NCBI GenBank assembly: GCA_041394245.1
Contig: JAWKIR010000002.1
Coordinates: forward strand, 806,001 to 870,000
From: Acidimicrobiales bacterium
Lineage (GTDB): Bacteria; Actinomycetota; Acidimicrobiia; Acidimicrobiales; Aldehydirespiratoraceae
Direction: 5' to 3'
Length of the DNA: 64,000 nucleotides
Part shown: piece by piece, positions 49,727 to 58,494 of the stretch
How positions within the stretch are numbered: position 1 is the stretch's first letter
Layout: every line of letters starts with the position of its first letter
Made by a program: the position numbers and the translations under genes
The notes under the pieces: model-generated
What the model saw: only the letters and a program-made list of their open reading frames with translations
The model's database searches: none
Told to the model about the DNA's origin: nothing

Positions 49727-51235
49727 ATGGCTATCCCGAAGACACTCGGCATCGAGACCGAGTACGGCATCGTCCACAAGGGGACAGAGGATCCGAATCC
49801 GATCGCGGCGTCGTCCGTGCTCATCAACGCCTATCTCTACGACGCCGGGTACCGCACCGACAGCCGCCACGAGTCGGTCCACTGGGACTTCATCGACGAG
49901 ACCCCTGGCCTGGACGCGAGGGGCTACGCACCGACCGGCGCGATGCCACCCGACGTCGAGACCCATCTGGTCAACGCGGTGCTCACCAACGGCGCCCGCT
50001 ACTACGTCGACCACGCCCATCCGGAGCTGAGCACACCCGAGTGCGCCGATGCCCGCGCCGTGGTGCTCTACGACAGGGCCGCTGAGCTGATCGCGGCTCG
50101 CTCGATGCAGGCCGCGGCCAATCTCTTGCCGCCGGGCGAAGAGCTCGTCCTCTACAAGAACAACAGCGACGGCAAGGGCAACAGCTACGGCTGCCACGAG
50201 AACTATCTCGTCGATCGGTCGACCCCGTTCGGCCGCATCGTCAACCGGGCGACCGCCCACTTCATCACCCGTCAGATCTACACGGGTGCCGGCAAGGTGG
50301 GTGCCGAGGCGCCCGGGATGCGCCTCGACGACATCGACTTCCAGCTGACACAGCGCGCCGACTTCTTCGAGGAGGAGGTCGGGCTCGAGACGACGCTCAA
50401 GCGCCCGATCATCAACACACGCGACGAACCCCACGCCGATGCCCGCAAGTATCGGCGGCTCCACGTGATCGTCGGCGACGCGAACCCGTCACAGGTCGCC
50501 ACCTTCCTGAAGGTCGGCACGACCGCGCTGGTGCTCGCCCTCACCGAGGACGACGCCTTCACCAGGGACTTCACATTCCGCACACCCGTGCCGGCGATGC
50601 GCCAGGTCTCCCACGACATGTCGCTGCGCCAGACCCTCGAGCTCGACGACGGCACGACCGTCACCGCGCTCGAAATCCAGTGGGAGCTCCTCGACCAGTC
50701 GAAGAAGTACGTCGAGGCCCACGGCACCGAGAACGTGGGCGGCGACGTGGCCCTCGACGTGTTGCATCGCTGGGAACACGTCCTGACAGGGCTCGAAACC
50801 GACCCGATGTCGCTGGCCACCCAGCTCGACTGGGTCGCCAAGTACCGCCTCATCAACGGCTACCGGGAGCGCCACGACCTGGCGTGGTCCGACGCCCGCC
50901 TGCGGGCCATGGACATCCAGTACAGCGACATGCGTCCCGACAAGTCGCTGTCGGCGCGGGTCGGGCTCGAGACGATCGTCGACGACGACGAGGCGCTGAT
51001 CGCGACCACCGAGCCGCCCCACGACACCCGGGCGTTCTTCCGCGGCCGGTGCCTGCAGAAGTTCCCTACCGCCGTCGTGGCCGCGAACTGGGACTCGCTG
51101 GTCTTCGATGTGGGCACCGACGCCCTCCGACGCGTGCCGATGATGGAACCATTGCGCGGTACCGAAGCCCATGTGGGTACCTTGTTCGATGAGTGCGACT
51201 CAGCGGCAGAGCTGCTCCGCCGTCTGGGCAACTGA
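49727..51235 (+). CDS. dop: Pup deamidase/depupylase
   Basis: A 502-residue glutamine-synthetase-like enzyme. GIETEYGIV at 8-16 holds the metal-binding glutamates; YKNNSDGKGNSYGCHENYLV and RPIINTRDEPHADARKYRRLHVIVGD are shared with PafA. Dop converts the C-terminal Gln of Pup to Glu and removes Pup from substrates. It is longer than PafA mainly through an insertion near residues 35-75 (the Dop loop). First gene of the dop-pup-prcB-prcA unit, leaderless by its -10 box. Confidence 0.97.
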   Translation: MAIPKTLGIETEYGIVHKGTEDPNPIAASSVLINAYLYDAGYRTDSRHESVHWDFIDETPGLDARGYAPTGAMPPDVETHLVNAVLTNGARYYVDHAHPELSTPECADARAVVLYDRAAELIAARSMQAAANLLPPGEELVLYKNNSDGKGNSYGCHENYLVDRSTPFGRIVNRATAHFITRQIYTGAGKVGAEAPGMRLDDIDFQLTQRADFFEEEVGLETTLKRPIINTRDEPHADARKYRRLHVIVGDANPSQVATFLKVGTTALVLALTEDDAFTRDFTFRTPVPAMRQVSHDMSLRQTLELDDGTTVTALEIQWELLDQSKKYVEAHGTENVGGDVALDVLHRWEHVLTGLETDPMSLATQLDWVAKYRLINGYRERHDLAWSDARLRAMDIQYSDMRPDKSLSARVGLETIVDDDEALIATTEPPHDTRAFFRGRCLQKFPTAVVAANWDSLVFDVGTDALRRVPMMEPLRGTEAHVGTLFDECDSAAELLRRLGN

Positions 51236-51260
51236 GTGAGACCGAGAACGAGGAGACGCC

Positions 51261-51455
51261 ATGGCCGAGCGTGAACAGATCCGAAAGCCTGCACCGTCCG
51301 AGCGCGAAACACACACGACCGACGCACCGTCGTCGTCGGAGCGGGGCGAGGAACTGAAGGCGGAACTCGACGACCTCCTCGACGAGATCGACGAGGTCCT
51401 CGAGACCAACGCGGAGGACTTCGTGAAGTCCTACATCCAAAAGGGTGGACAGTAG
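51261..51455 (+). CDS. pup: Prokaryotic ubiquitin-like protein Pup
   Basis: A 64-residue intrinsically disordered modifier: charged N-terminus, helix-forming ELKAELDDLLDEIDEVLE (about 31-48) that binds ARC, and the C-terminal FVKSYIQKGGQ. It ends in GGQ, so Dop must deamidate it before PafA can link it to lysines. A GAGGAG ribosome site precedes the ATG. Four bases separate its stop from prcB. Confidence 0.98.
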   Translation: MAEREQIRKPAPSERETHTTDAPSSSERGEELKAELDDLLDEIDEVLETNAEDFVKSYIQKGGQ

Positions 51456-51459
51456 CCCC

Positions 51460-52248
51460 GTGAACCTCCCACTGTTCCGGGCCCACGACGACCCGGGCCC
51501 GAACTTCGCCGAACTCCTCCGACGCACCGGCTTCGGCGAACCCGTCTCCTTCGAGGGAACGGTCCCGGCATCGGAGTTCCGCCACGGCACCACCTGCGTC
51601 GCGGTGCGCTACGCCGACGGCGTGCTTCTCGCCGGTGACCGGCGGGCCACGTCGGGCCACTTGATCAGCCATCGCGGCATCGAGAAGGTCTTTCCGGCCG
51701 ACCGGCACAGCGGCGTGGCGATCGCCGGCGCGGCCGGCCCCGCGATCGAGATGGTCAAGCTCTTCCAACTCCAGCTCGAGCACTACGAGAAGGTCGAAGG
51801 CGGCATGCTCAGCCTGGAGGGCAAGGCCAACCAGCTCGGCCAGATGATCCGCGGCAACCTGCCCGCCGCCATGCAGGGCCTCGCGGTCGTGCCGATCTTC
51901 GCCGGTTTCGATGTCGCCCGCGACGAAGGCCGCCTCTTCGAGTACGACGTCACCGGCGGCCGCTACGAGGAGACGGAGAACGCCAGCACCGGATCGGGCA
52001 GTCTCCACGCCGGCACCGTGTTGCGCATGGGCTATCGCGACGGGCTCGACGCAGCCGCCGTCACCGACCTCGCGCTGGAAGCGCTGTTCGAGGCGGCCGA
52101 CCAGGATTCCGCCACCGGGGGACCCGATCCCGTCAGGGGCATCTATCCGATCGTCGCCCTCATCACCCGCGACGGCTATCGCCGCCTCGACGACGACGAA
52201 CTGGCCGACCGCACCCAGGCGCTCATCGAGCGTCGCCGGAACCGCTAG
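51460..52248 (+). CDS. prcB: Proteasome beta subunit
   Basis: A 262-residue N-terminal-nucleophile hydrolase. A 43-residue propeptide ends EFRHG and the mature chain begins TTCVAVRYADG, making T44 the catalytic nucleophile. GDRRATSGHLISHRG and SGSLHAGTVLRMGY support the beta fold. I use GTG at 51460; the GTG at 51445 inside pup is an alternative. Co-transcribed with pup and prcA. Confidence 0.97.
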   Translation: MNLPLFRAHDDPGPNFAELLRRTGFGEPVSFEGTVPASEFRHGTTCVAVRYADGVLLAGDRRATSGHLISHRGIEKVFPADRHSGVAIAGAAGPAIEMVKLFQLQLEHYEKVEGGMLSLEGKANQLGQMIRGNLPAAMQGLAVVPIFAGFDVARDEGRLFEYDVTGGRYEETENASTGSGSLHAGTVLRMGYRDGLDAAAVTDLALEALFEAADQDSATGGPDPVRGIYPIVALITRDGYRRLDDDELADRTQALIERRRNR

Positions 52249-52257
52249 GAGATCGCC

Positions 52258-52941
52258 ATGAACATGCCGTTCTATGTTGCGCCGGAACAGGTGATGAAGG
52301 ACCGGGCCGACTACGCCCGCAAGGGCATCGCCCGCGGCCGAAGCCTGATCGCCTTCCGCTTCGACGGAGGCATCGCGATCTGTGCCGAGAACACCTCGTC
52401 GACGCTGCGAAAGGTCAGCGAGATCTACGACCGCATCGCGTTCGCTGGTGTCGGCAAGTACAACGAGTTCGACCAGCTCCGTATCGCGGGTGTGCGCCAC
52501 GCCGACCTCAAGGGATTCTCGTTCAGTCGCGAAGACGTCGATGCCCGCAGCCTGGCCAACCAGTACGCCCAGAGCCTCGGCCAGGTCTTCACCCACGAGA
52601 TGAAGCCCATGGAGGTCGAGATCCTCGTCGCCGAGATCGGCCATGCCGAGGACGGCTCCGGCGACCAGCTCTTCCACATCCTCTACGACGGCACGGTGAT
52701 GGACGAAGACATGTCGGTCGTGCTCGGCGGCGAAACCGAGACCATCTCCGACCGCTTCGGCGAGCTCGAATCCCCGCCGGGCCTCGGCGAGGGCCTGGTC
52801 AAGGCCGTCGCGGCCCTCGGCGGACCGGATCGACAGCTCGAGGGGTCTGATCTCGAAGTCGCGATCCTCGAACGCGGTATCGGCCGCCGCGCCTTCCGCC
52901 GACTCGACGGCGACGAGCTGGCCGGGCTGCTGGCCACCTGA
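52258..52941 (+). CDS. prcA: Proteasome alpha subunit
   Basis: A 227-residue alpha subunit forming the gated outer rings. PFYVAPEQVMKDRADYARKGIARGRS at the start is the gating and ring-forming segment; it lacks the Thr nucleophile as expected. AGGAG lies 5-9 nt before the ATG. Nine bases follow prcB. Its stop codon begins a 14-bp tandem repeat. Confidence 0.97.
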   Translation: MNMPFYVAPEQVMKDRADYARKGIARGRSLIAFRFDGGIAICAENTSSTLRKVSEIYDRIAFAGVGKYNEFDQLRIAGVRHADLKGFSFSREDVDARSLANQYAQSLGQVFTHEMKPMEVEILVAEIGHAEDGSGDQLFHILYDGTVMDEDMSVVLGGETETISDRFGELESPPGLGEGLVKAVAALGGPDRQLEGSDLEVAILERGIGRRAFRRLDGDELAGLLAT

Positions 52942-52976
52942 TCCACGCTGCCTGATCCACGCTGCCTGATCCACCC
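52937..52976 (+). repeat. 14-bp minisatellite across the prcA stop codon
   Basis: CCTGATCCACGCTG occurs at 52937 and 52951, then CCTGATCCACCC at 52965. TGA falls at 52939, 52953 and 52967, one in each frame. It shares TGATCCAC and the 14-bp period with the array at 41338-41390. Confidence 0.9.
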
Positions 52977-52994
52977 ACTGCACCCGTCGGCCGT

Positions 52995-53000
52995 TAGGTT
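52995..53000 (+). promoter_or_regulatory. -10 box of pafA (leaderless)
   Basis: TAGGTT, 6 nt before the pafA GTG, separating ligase-pafBC transcription from dop-pup-prcBA. Confidence 0.5.
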
Positions 53001-53006
53001 GTCGAC

Positions 53007-54365
53007 GTGCAACGTCGGATCTTCGGTATCGAGAACGAATACGGCGTCACCTGCACCCTGCGCGGCCAACGGCGACTGAGCCCCGATGAAGTCGCCCGCT
53101 ATCTGTTTCGCCGCGTCGTCTCGTGGGGTCGCAGCAGCAACGTCTTCCTGGGCAACGGGGCCCGCCTCTATCTCGACGTCGGCAGCCACCCCGAGTACGC
53201 CACGCCCGAGTGCGACTCCGTCCACGACCTGGTCGTCCACGACAAGGCCGGCGAGCGCATCCTCGAGCAGCTGCTGACCAGCGCCGAGGAGCGTCTCGGC
53301 GACGAAGGCATCCACGGCGACATCTACCTGTTCAAGAACAACACCGACTCGGCCGGCAACAGCTACGGCTGCCACGAGAACTACTGCACCACCCGCAAGG
53401 ACGATTTCAGCGCCTACGGCGAGGTCCTGATCCCGTTCCTCGTCAGCCGGCAGATCTATGCCGGCGCAGGCAAGGTCCTCCAGACGGCTCGGGGCGCCAT
53501 GTACTGCGTCAGTCAGCGGGCCGAACACATCTGGGAGGGCGTCTCGTCGGCCACGACCCGGTCACGGCCGATCATCAACACCCGCGACGAACCCCATGCC
53601 GATGCCGAGCGCTACCGACGCCTCCATGTGATCGTCGGCGACTCGAACATGAGCGAGTACACCAACTTCCTCAAGGTCGGCGCCTGCGCACTCATGTTGC
53701 GCATGCTCGAGGAGCCCCAGGTCGTCCTGCGCGACATGACCCTCGAGAACCCGATCCGGGCCATCCGCGAGATCAGCCACGACATGACCTGCACCCGCCG
53801 GGTCCGGCTCGCCAACGGCCGTGAGGTCTCCGCGCTCGACATCCAGACCGAGTACCTCAATCGGGCCATCCGTTTCGCCGAGCATCACGACCTCACCGAT
53901 CAGGAGCAGATGGCGCTCGACATGTGGGAGCACTGCCTCACCACCATCGCCGACGATCCGCTGAAACTCGACCGCGAGATCGACTGGGTCATCAAGTACA
54001 AGCTCATCGAGAACTACCGGGAACGCCACGGCATCGAACTCAACGACGCGAAGGTGGCGCTGGTCGATCTGCAGTACCACGACGTCAGCCGCGAGCGGGG
54101 TCTCTTCTACCGGATGCAAAAACGAGGCATGGTGGAACGGATGGTCACCGATGAGGAGATCTCCCACGCGGTCGAGAACCCTCCGGAGACGACCCGCGCC
54201 CGCCTCCGCGGCGAGTTCATACGGCGAGCCAAGGAACAAAAGCGCGACTACACCGTCGATTGGGTCCACCTGAAGCTCAACGACCAGGCGCAGCGGACTG
54301 TGCTGTGCAAAGACCCGTTCAAGGCCCACGACGAACGCGTGGAAAAGCTCATCGCCAGCCTCTGA
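53007..54365 (+). CDS. pafA: Pup ligase
   Basis: A 452-residue enzyme forming the isopeptide bond between deamidated Pup and target lysines with ATP. RRIFGIENEYGVTCT at the start carries the metal-binding glutamates; FKNNTDSAGNSYGCHENYCTTR and RPIINTRDEPHADAERYRRLHVIVGD match Dop. It lacks the Dop loop. GTG start set by TAGGTT 6 nt upstream. Its stop overlaps the pafB start. Confidence 0.97.
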   Translation: MQRRIFGIENEYGVTCTLRGQRRLSPDEVARYLFRRVVSWGRSSNVFLGNGARLYLDVGSHPEYATPECDSVHDLVVHDKAGERILEQLLTSAEERLGDEGIHGDIYLFKNNTDSAGNSYGCHENYCTTRKDDFSAYGEVLIPFLVSRQIYAGAGKVLQTARGAMYCVSQRAEHIWEGVSSATTRSRPIINTRDEPHADAERYRRLHVIVGDSNMSEYTNFLKVGACALMLRMLEEPQVVLRDMTLENPIRAIREISHDMTCTRRVRLANGREVSALDIQTEYLNRAIRFAEHHDLTDQEQMALDMWEHCLTTIADDPLKLDREIDWVIKYKLIENYRERHGIELNDAKVALVDLQYHDVSRERGLFYRMQKRGMVERMVTDEEISHAVENPPETTRARLRGEFIRRAKEQKRDYTVDWVHLKLNDQAQRTVLCKDPFKAHDERVEKLIASL

Positions 54366-55255
54366 TGGACAAGCTCGAACGCCTTCTGAACCTCACCGCC
54401 GCCCTCCTCGACGCCGATCGGCCCATGACCGCCGACGAACTGCGGGATCGCATCGGCGGCTACCCGGAGGCGAAGGCATCGTTTCGCCGCACCTTCGAGC
54501 GAGACAAGGACGACCTGCGCGCGATGGGGCTGCCACTCGCAGTCGAACCCGTGCCGGGGACCGACCCACCGGTCGACGGCTACCGGATGCGCCGCGCCGA
54601 CTACTCCGGCACCGAGCTCCGCCTCGAACCCGACGAGCTCGCTGCGCTGCATCTCGCCACCAACCTCGTCCGCCTCGACGGAGCCGACACCGGGCTGCGC
54701 AAGCTCGGCGGAGGCACCGGCGACGCGGCCGACGAGGTCGGCTATGTGCCCTTCGACGACGCCCTCGCCGTCATGATCGCCGCCGCAGCCGACCGCAAGG
54801 CCGTCACGTTCACCTACAACGACACGCTGCGCACGGTCGAACCGTGGCGTGTCTCGTTCACCCGCGGCCACTGGTACCTCGCCGGATTCGACCGCACCCG
54901 CAACGACGAACGCCTCTATCGCGTCGACCGCATCACCGGGGACGTCGCGGTCGGCGACGACGCCACCGCGGAGATCGGCACCGTCAACGACCCCAGCGAT
55001 CTCCGCGGTTGGGAACTCGGTGACGGTGAGCCGATCCGGGCACTCGTGCACATCGATGCCGTGCAGGCCGCACACGCCCGTCTTCTCCTCGGGACCGTGC
55101 AGGAACTCGACGACGGGGGAGTGGTCGCCGAGCTCTCCGTCCGCAACGAGGACGCGTTCCGTTCCTTCGTGCTCAGCTTCCTCGATCACGCCGAGATCCT
55201 CGAACCGGCCGAACTGCGCGAGGGTCTGATCCGCTGGCTCGAGGCCCTGACATGA
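54365..55255 (+). CDS. pafB: WYL-domain transcription factor PafB
   Basis: A 296-residue protein: N-terminal winged helix (LERLLNLTAALLDADRPMTADELRDRI), central WYL domain with GHWYLAGFD near 173, and a WCX-type C-terminal extension. In mycobacteria PafB and PafC form the LexA-independent activator of DNA-damage genes rather than a proteasome part. Start in TGATG with pafA; overlaps pafC by four bases. Confidence 0.93.
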   Translation: MDKLERLLNLTAALLDADRPMTADELRDRIGGYPEAKASFRRTFERDKDDLRAMGLPLAVEPVPGTDPPVDGYRMRRADYSGTELRLEPDELAALHLATNLVRLDGADTGLRKLGGGTGDAADEVGYVPFDDALAVMIAAAADRKAVTFTYNDTLRTVEPWRVSFTRGHWYLAGFDRTRNDERLYRVDRITGDVAVGDDATAEIGTVNDPSDLRGWELGDGEPIRALVHIDAVQAAHARLLLGTVQELDDGGVVAELSVRNEDAFRSFVLSFLDHAEILEPAELREGLIRWLEALT

Positions 55256-56202
55256 ACGCGAAGCTCACCGCCCGCGACCGGATGACCCGCCTGTTGGCGG
55301 TGATTCCATGGGTCGTCGAACAGGACGGCGCGCCGCTCGACGAGATCGCGGCCCGGTTCGACTATCCCCGTAAGCAGCTGGTCGACGACCTCACCGAGGT
55401 CGTCCTCTTCGTCGGCGTGCACCCGTTCACCCCGGATTCGCTGATCGAGGTCGACATCACCGACGATCGCGTACAGATCCGCTACGCCGACTGGTTCTCA
55501 CAACCCCTGCGCCTCACCCCCGAGGAAGGCGCCCGGCTGCTGACGGCCGGCCGAACCGTCCTGTCGCTCAGCGACGACGAGCAGACCACACCGCTGCTCC
55601 GAGCGCTCGCAAAGCTCGGGATGGCGCTCGGCGAGAGCGCCGACAGCGCGGTCGACGTTCGCCTCGGCGATGCCCCCGAAGCCATTCTCCACACCCTGCG
55701 CCGTGCGGTCGGCGACGGCACCCAGGTGGAACTCGACTACTACACCTATGGACGCGACGAGCTCACGACACGACGTGTCGACCCGGCCCGAGTGTTCAGC
55801 GACCACGGCAACTGGTACCTCCACGGCTACTGCCATCGGGCCGAGGACGAACGGGTCTTCCGAGTCGACCGGATCCGCGATGCTCGATCGACCGGCGATC
55901 CCATCACCCATCCCCTCGAAGGGGGTGGAGTCTCGTTCTCCCCGGACGGTGACGATCCCCGCATCCGCATCCGGCTGCAACCCGGGGCGAACTGGGTCGT
56001 CGAGCAGTACCCGACCGAGGAGATCTCCGCGACCGACGACGGCCGGGTCGAGGCCGTGATGGCGGTTACCGCAGTCCCGTGGCTCGAGCGCTTGCTGCTG
56101 CGGCTCGGGCCCGATGTCGAGGTCGTCAGTGTCGACGAACCGCTCGACACCCGCCTGGCCTCCGCGGCCGCGTCGAGAATCCTCGCCCGCTACAGGAGCT
56201 GA
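55252..56202 (+). CDS. pafC: WYL-domain transcription factor PafC
   Basis: A 316-residue paralogue of PafB with the same order: winged helix (MTRLLAVIPWVVEQDGAPLDEIAARF), WYL domain with GNWYLHGYC near 185, and a C-terminal extension. Translationally coupled to pafB, fitting a heterodimer. The WYL pocket would sense a damage signal, thought to be single-stranded DNA. Confidence 0.93.
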   Translation: MNAKLTARDRMTRLLAVIPWVVEQDGAPLDEIAARFDYPRKQLVDDLTEVVLFVGVHPFTPDSLIEVDITDDRVQIRYADWFSQPLRLTPEEGARLLTAGRTVLSLSDDEQTTPLLRALAKLGMALGESADSAVDVRLGDAPEAILHTLRRAVGDGTQVELDYYTYGRDELTTRRVDPARVFSDHGNWYLHGYCHRAEDERVFRVDRIRDARSTGDPITHPLEGGGVSFSPDGDDPRIRIRLQPGANWVVEQYPTEEISATDDGRVEAVMAVTAVPWLERLLLRLGPDVEVVSVDEPLDTRLASAAASRILARYRS

Positions 56203-56237
56203 GCACCAGGGTCGACGGCTCCACGCCGGCGGGCCGG

Positions 56238-56243
56238 TACCCT
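56238..56243 (+). promoter_or_regulatory. -10 box of lepB
   Basis: TACCCT, 8 nt before the GTG. Near-leaderless. Confidence 0.4.
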
Positions 56244-56251
56244 CGTGTTTC

Positions 56252-56971
56252 GTGACCGATTCCGGACTGCCTCCCACGAACCCCGGCGATCCCGGACCCG
56301 CCTCGATCGGGCCCCGACCGCGGGTGGGGGCCGGCACACCCCCGATCGAGCCGCCCGAGACCGACGACTTCTGGGACGGCGACGAGCCCGAACCGCTCCC
56401 GCCCCGCAGCCTCCAGAGCCAGATCCGCACCTCGATGGAGTGGGTCGCCGTCGCGATCGGCGCCCTCGTCGTCGCCCTGCTCATCAAGGCGTTCCTGCTC
56501 CAGGCCTTCTACATCCCGTCGGCGTCGATGGAGCCGACCCTGCACGAGGACGACCGCGTCCTCGTCAACAAGCTGAGCTACAAGATCGGCGACATCCAAC
56601 GCGGCGACGTCATCGTGTTCGAAAAGCCCGAAGGGGTCGGCGGCGACATCGACGACTTCATCAAGCGCGTCATCGGCCTCCCAGGGGAAACGGTCTCGTT
56701 CAGCGGCGGCAGCGTCTTCATCGACGGCAGCGAGCTCAGCGAGAGCTACATCGACGGCGTACCCACCAACTCGGGCGCGGTCATGAACGGCTGCGCCAAT
56801 GCCCCCGCGGTCGCCGACACCTGCGTCGTCCCCGAGGGGATGATCTTCGTCCTCGGCGACAATCGCGGGTCGAGCCAGGATTCGCGCTACTTCGGCCCGA
56901 TCGACGACGACACGATCGTCGGCCGTGCCTTCCTGAAGGTCTGGCCGATCGGCGACATCGGGTTCCTCTGA
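56252..56971 (+). CDS. lepB: Type I signal peptidase
   Basis: A 239-residue membrane protease. A Pro/Asp-rich cytoplasmic N-terminus (1-55), one membrane helix (about 63-83), then the catalytic Ser-Lys pair: S92 in SASMEPT and K138 in IKRVIGLPGE, and the GDNRGSSQDSRYFG box near 205. It removes signal peptides from Sec and Tat substrates outside the membrane. The GTG start is set by TACCCT 8 nt upstream. Confidence 0.93.
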   Translation: MTDSGLPPTNPGDPGPASIGPRPRVGAGTPPIEPPETDDFWDGDEPEPLPPRSLQSQIRTSMEWVAVAIGALVVALLIKAFLLQAFYIPSASMEPTLHEDDRVLVNKLSYKIGDIQRGDVIVFEKPEGVGGDIDDFIKRVIGLPGETVSFSGGSVFIDGSELSESYIDGVPTNSGAVMNGCANAPAVADTCVVPEGMIFVLGDNRGSSQDSRYFGPIDDDTIVGRAFLKVWPIGDIGFL

Positions 56972-56981
56972 ACCCCGCAGG

Positions 56982-57686
56982 TCACTCGAACGTGGCGGCC
57001 ACGGCGACCATTCGATCGACATGATCGCCGCTGACACCGTCGATCCCCATGTCGATCAGGCGGACCAACTGCCGTTCGTAGTGCGCGTCGTCGGCGAACG
57101 CCAGCACGTCGAAGCGGTGGAAGAGCGTCACCAGGCCACCTGACCAGTCGCCCTCGGGCAACGCAACCGCGTCGACCCGGGCCGCCGCCAACTCGGCGGC
57201 ACGGCGCTCGGGCCCCATCGGAAGGGCCTCGACGGACGCGAGGTTGACCAATCGCACCAGCGGTGCCGCGTCGCGCCATTCGGCCAGCACGTCGAGGTCG
57301 GGGTGGACGAGCCAGACGCGATCCACGATGCCGCGCCGCTCGGCCGCCGCGACCACCGCCATGGCACTCGTGTGGTCCGCGGCGCCGACCCGAAGAGGGA
57401 CGTCGTGGACCGTGTCGAACAGATCGTCGATCGTGACCATCGACGAGGCGACCTCAGCGTGGTCGACATCGGCGATCCGTCGCTTCGGAAACCGACGAAC
57501 CAGTCCCGATCGATCGAGAACGACCACGCCGTCGCGGGTCGCCCACGCATCGACCTGGATCCCGGTCGCGCCCAGACGCAGCGCCAGTTCGAAGGCTTCC
57601 AGGGTGTGTTCTCGTTCGTTGGCCCGCGCTCCGCGGTGGGCGAACAGGATCGCTCGATCGAGCAGGGGAGGAAGTCGCGTCGCCAT
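56982..57686 (-). CDS. GDPD-like protein with degraded active site
   Basis: A 234-residue GDPD-fold protein. H17-R18-G19-A20 of the first loop remain, but the E-x-D pair reads Q44-V-D46 and the second catalytic His is L57 in VVVLDRSG; the usual ENT is EHT at 26-28. Compared with the intact enzyme at 7889-8653 it is probably inactive or changed in substrate. The ATG before ATRLPPLLDRAIL is used; the long open extension upstream is antisense to neighbours. Convergent with lepB. Confidence 0.8.
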   Translation of the reverse strand: MATRLPPLLDRAILFAHRGARANEREHTLEAFELALRLGATGIQVDAWATRDGVVVLDRSGLVRRFPKRRIADVDHAEVASSMVTIDDLFDTVHDVPLRVGAADHTSAMAVVAAAERRGIVDRVWLVHPDLDVLAEWRDAAPLVRLVNLASVEALPMGPERRAAELAAARVDAVALPEGDWSGGLVTLFHRFDVLAFADDAHYERQLVRLIDMGIDGVSGDHVDRMVAVAATFE

Positions 57687-57851
57687 CCACTCATCGTCGC
57701 ACCTGTGTCGCGTCCGGGCACACCTGGCCGTTCCCACACCGATCTGAGCCGAACGGATCACACAAACCGGGTCCGAGGGCCCTTTACCAGGCCTCTGGGA
57801 GTGCCGATGGAACCCAGCACACGGGTACACGAACGGGGCACGACGCACACC

Positions 57852-58184
57852 ATGGCTACGATCCGAGCGAGTTGTGAAGACTGCGGCGACGTCGAATTGA
57901 CGACCGCCGACGTGCGCGTGCGCGTCTGCATCAACGACAACCGCGGCGAGTACAGCTTCCGATGCCCGACCTGCGCGATGACGGTCGTGAAGGCCGCCGA
58001 GCCTCGCACCATCGACCTGCTCGTCGCCTCCGGGGTCGCGATGGACACCTGGTCGTTGCCGGCCGAACTCGAAGAGCTCAAGCACGGCCGACCGATCACC
58101 CACGACGACCTGCTCGAGTTCCACGACAAGCTCCACGACTCCAGCTCGTGGAACGAGGCGCTCGCCCACCTCCTCGACAACTGA
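57852..58184 (+). CDS. Zinc-ribbon protein of unknown function
   Basis: A 110-residue protein with a zinc ribbon (C8, C11, C38, C41) and a helical C-terminal half ending FHDKLHDSSSWNEALAHLL. The ATG directly before ATIRASCEDCG is chosen. No ribosome site is strong and no TANNNT box lies at the usual spacing, so its promoter is unclear. Possibly an RNA- or protein-binding factor; no family named. Confidence 0.65.
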   Translation: MATIRASCEDCGDVELTTADVRVRVCINDNRGEYSFRCPTCAMTVVKAAEPRTIDLLVASGVAMDTWSLPAELEELKHGRPITHDDLLEFHDKLHDSSSWNEALAHLLDN

Positions 58185-58217
58185 GTCGCCATCGCTGTCC
58201 ACCACGGCGAGGCTCGG

Positions 58218-58223
58218 TAGCGT
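58218..58223 (+). promoter_or_regulatory. -10 box of the 84-aa gene (leaderless)
   Basis: TAGCGT exactly 7 nt before GTG 58231; this favours that GTG over the in-frame GTG at 58225. Confidence 0.45.
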
Positions 58224-58230
58224 CGTGTTC

Positions 58231-58485
58231 GTGAGCTGGACCCTCCTCGCCCCGGCTGTGGCCATCGTCAGCACGCTCTGTGTGCTCGCCTGGTCGATGC
58301 ACCGGGTCGAACTCGAGCTCGCCGCGCTGCGACTGTCACTTCGGCGCAGTCGGGCCGCAAGCGTCGCGCTCCACGAGCTGGAGCGCGACACGAGCGCCAC
58401 GATCGCCAACGCCCAGCAGCTCGGCCGGACCGCGCAGGCGAGGGCCGACCTGCGCCGAACCCGACGCCGACCGCAGCGTCGGTAG
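58231..58485 (+). CDS. Small membrane-anchored coiled-coil protein
   Basis: An 84-residue protein: one N-terminal membrane helix (about 3-22) followed by a charged helix (HRVELELAALRLSLRRSRAA) and a very basic tail. Topology would be a cytoplasmic coiled coil. Directly upstream of tatB, and its TAG stop forms part of the tatB -10 box. Function unknown. Confidence 0.6.
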   Translation: MSWTLLAPAVAIVSTLCVLAWSMHRVELELAALRLSLRRSRAASVALHELERDTSATIANAQQLGRTAQARADLRRTRRRPQRR

Positions 58486-58488
58486 GCT
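58483..58488 (+). promoter_or_regulatory. -10 box of tatB sharing a stop codon (leaderless)
   Basis: TAGGCT, 6 nt before the tatB ATG; its TAG is the stop of the preceding gene. Confidence 0.5.
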
Positions 58489-58494
58489 GGGCTG

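Noticed and set aside
57303..57851. Long upstream extension of the 110-aa zinc-ribbon gene
   Set aside because: It is antisense to the GDPD-like gene; the ATG at 57852 starts the conserved-looking ribbon.
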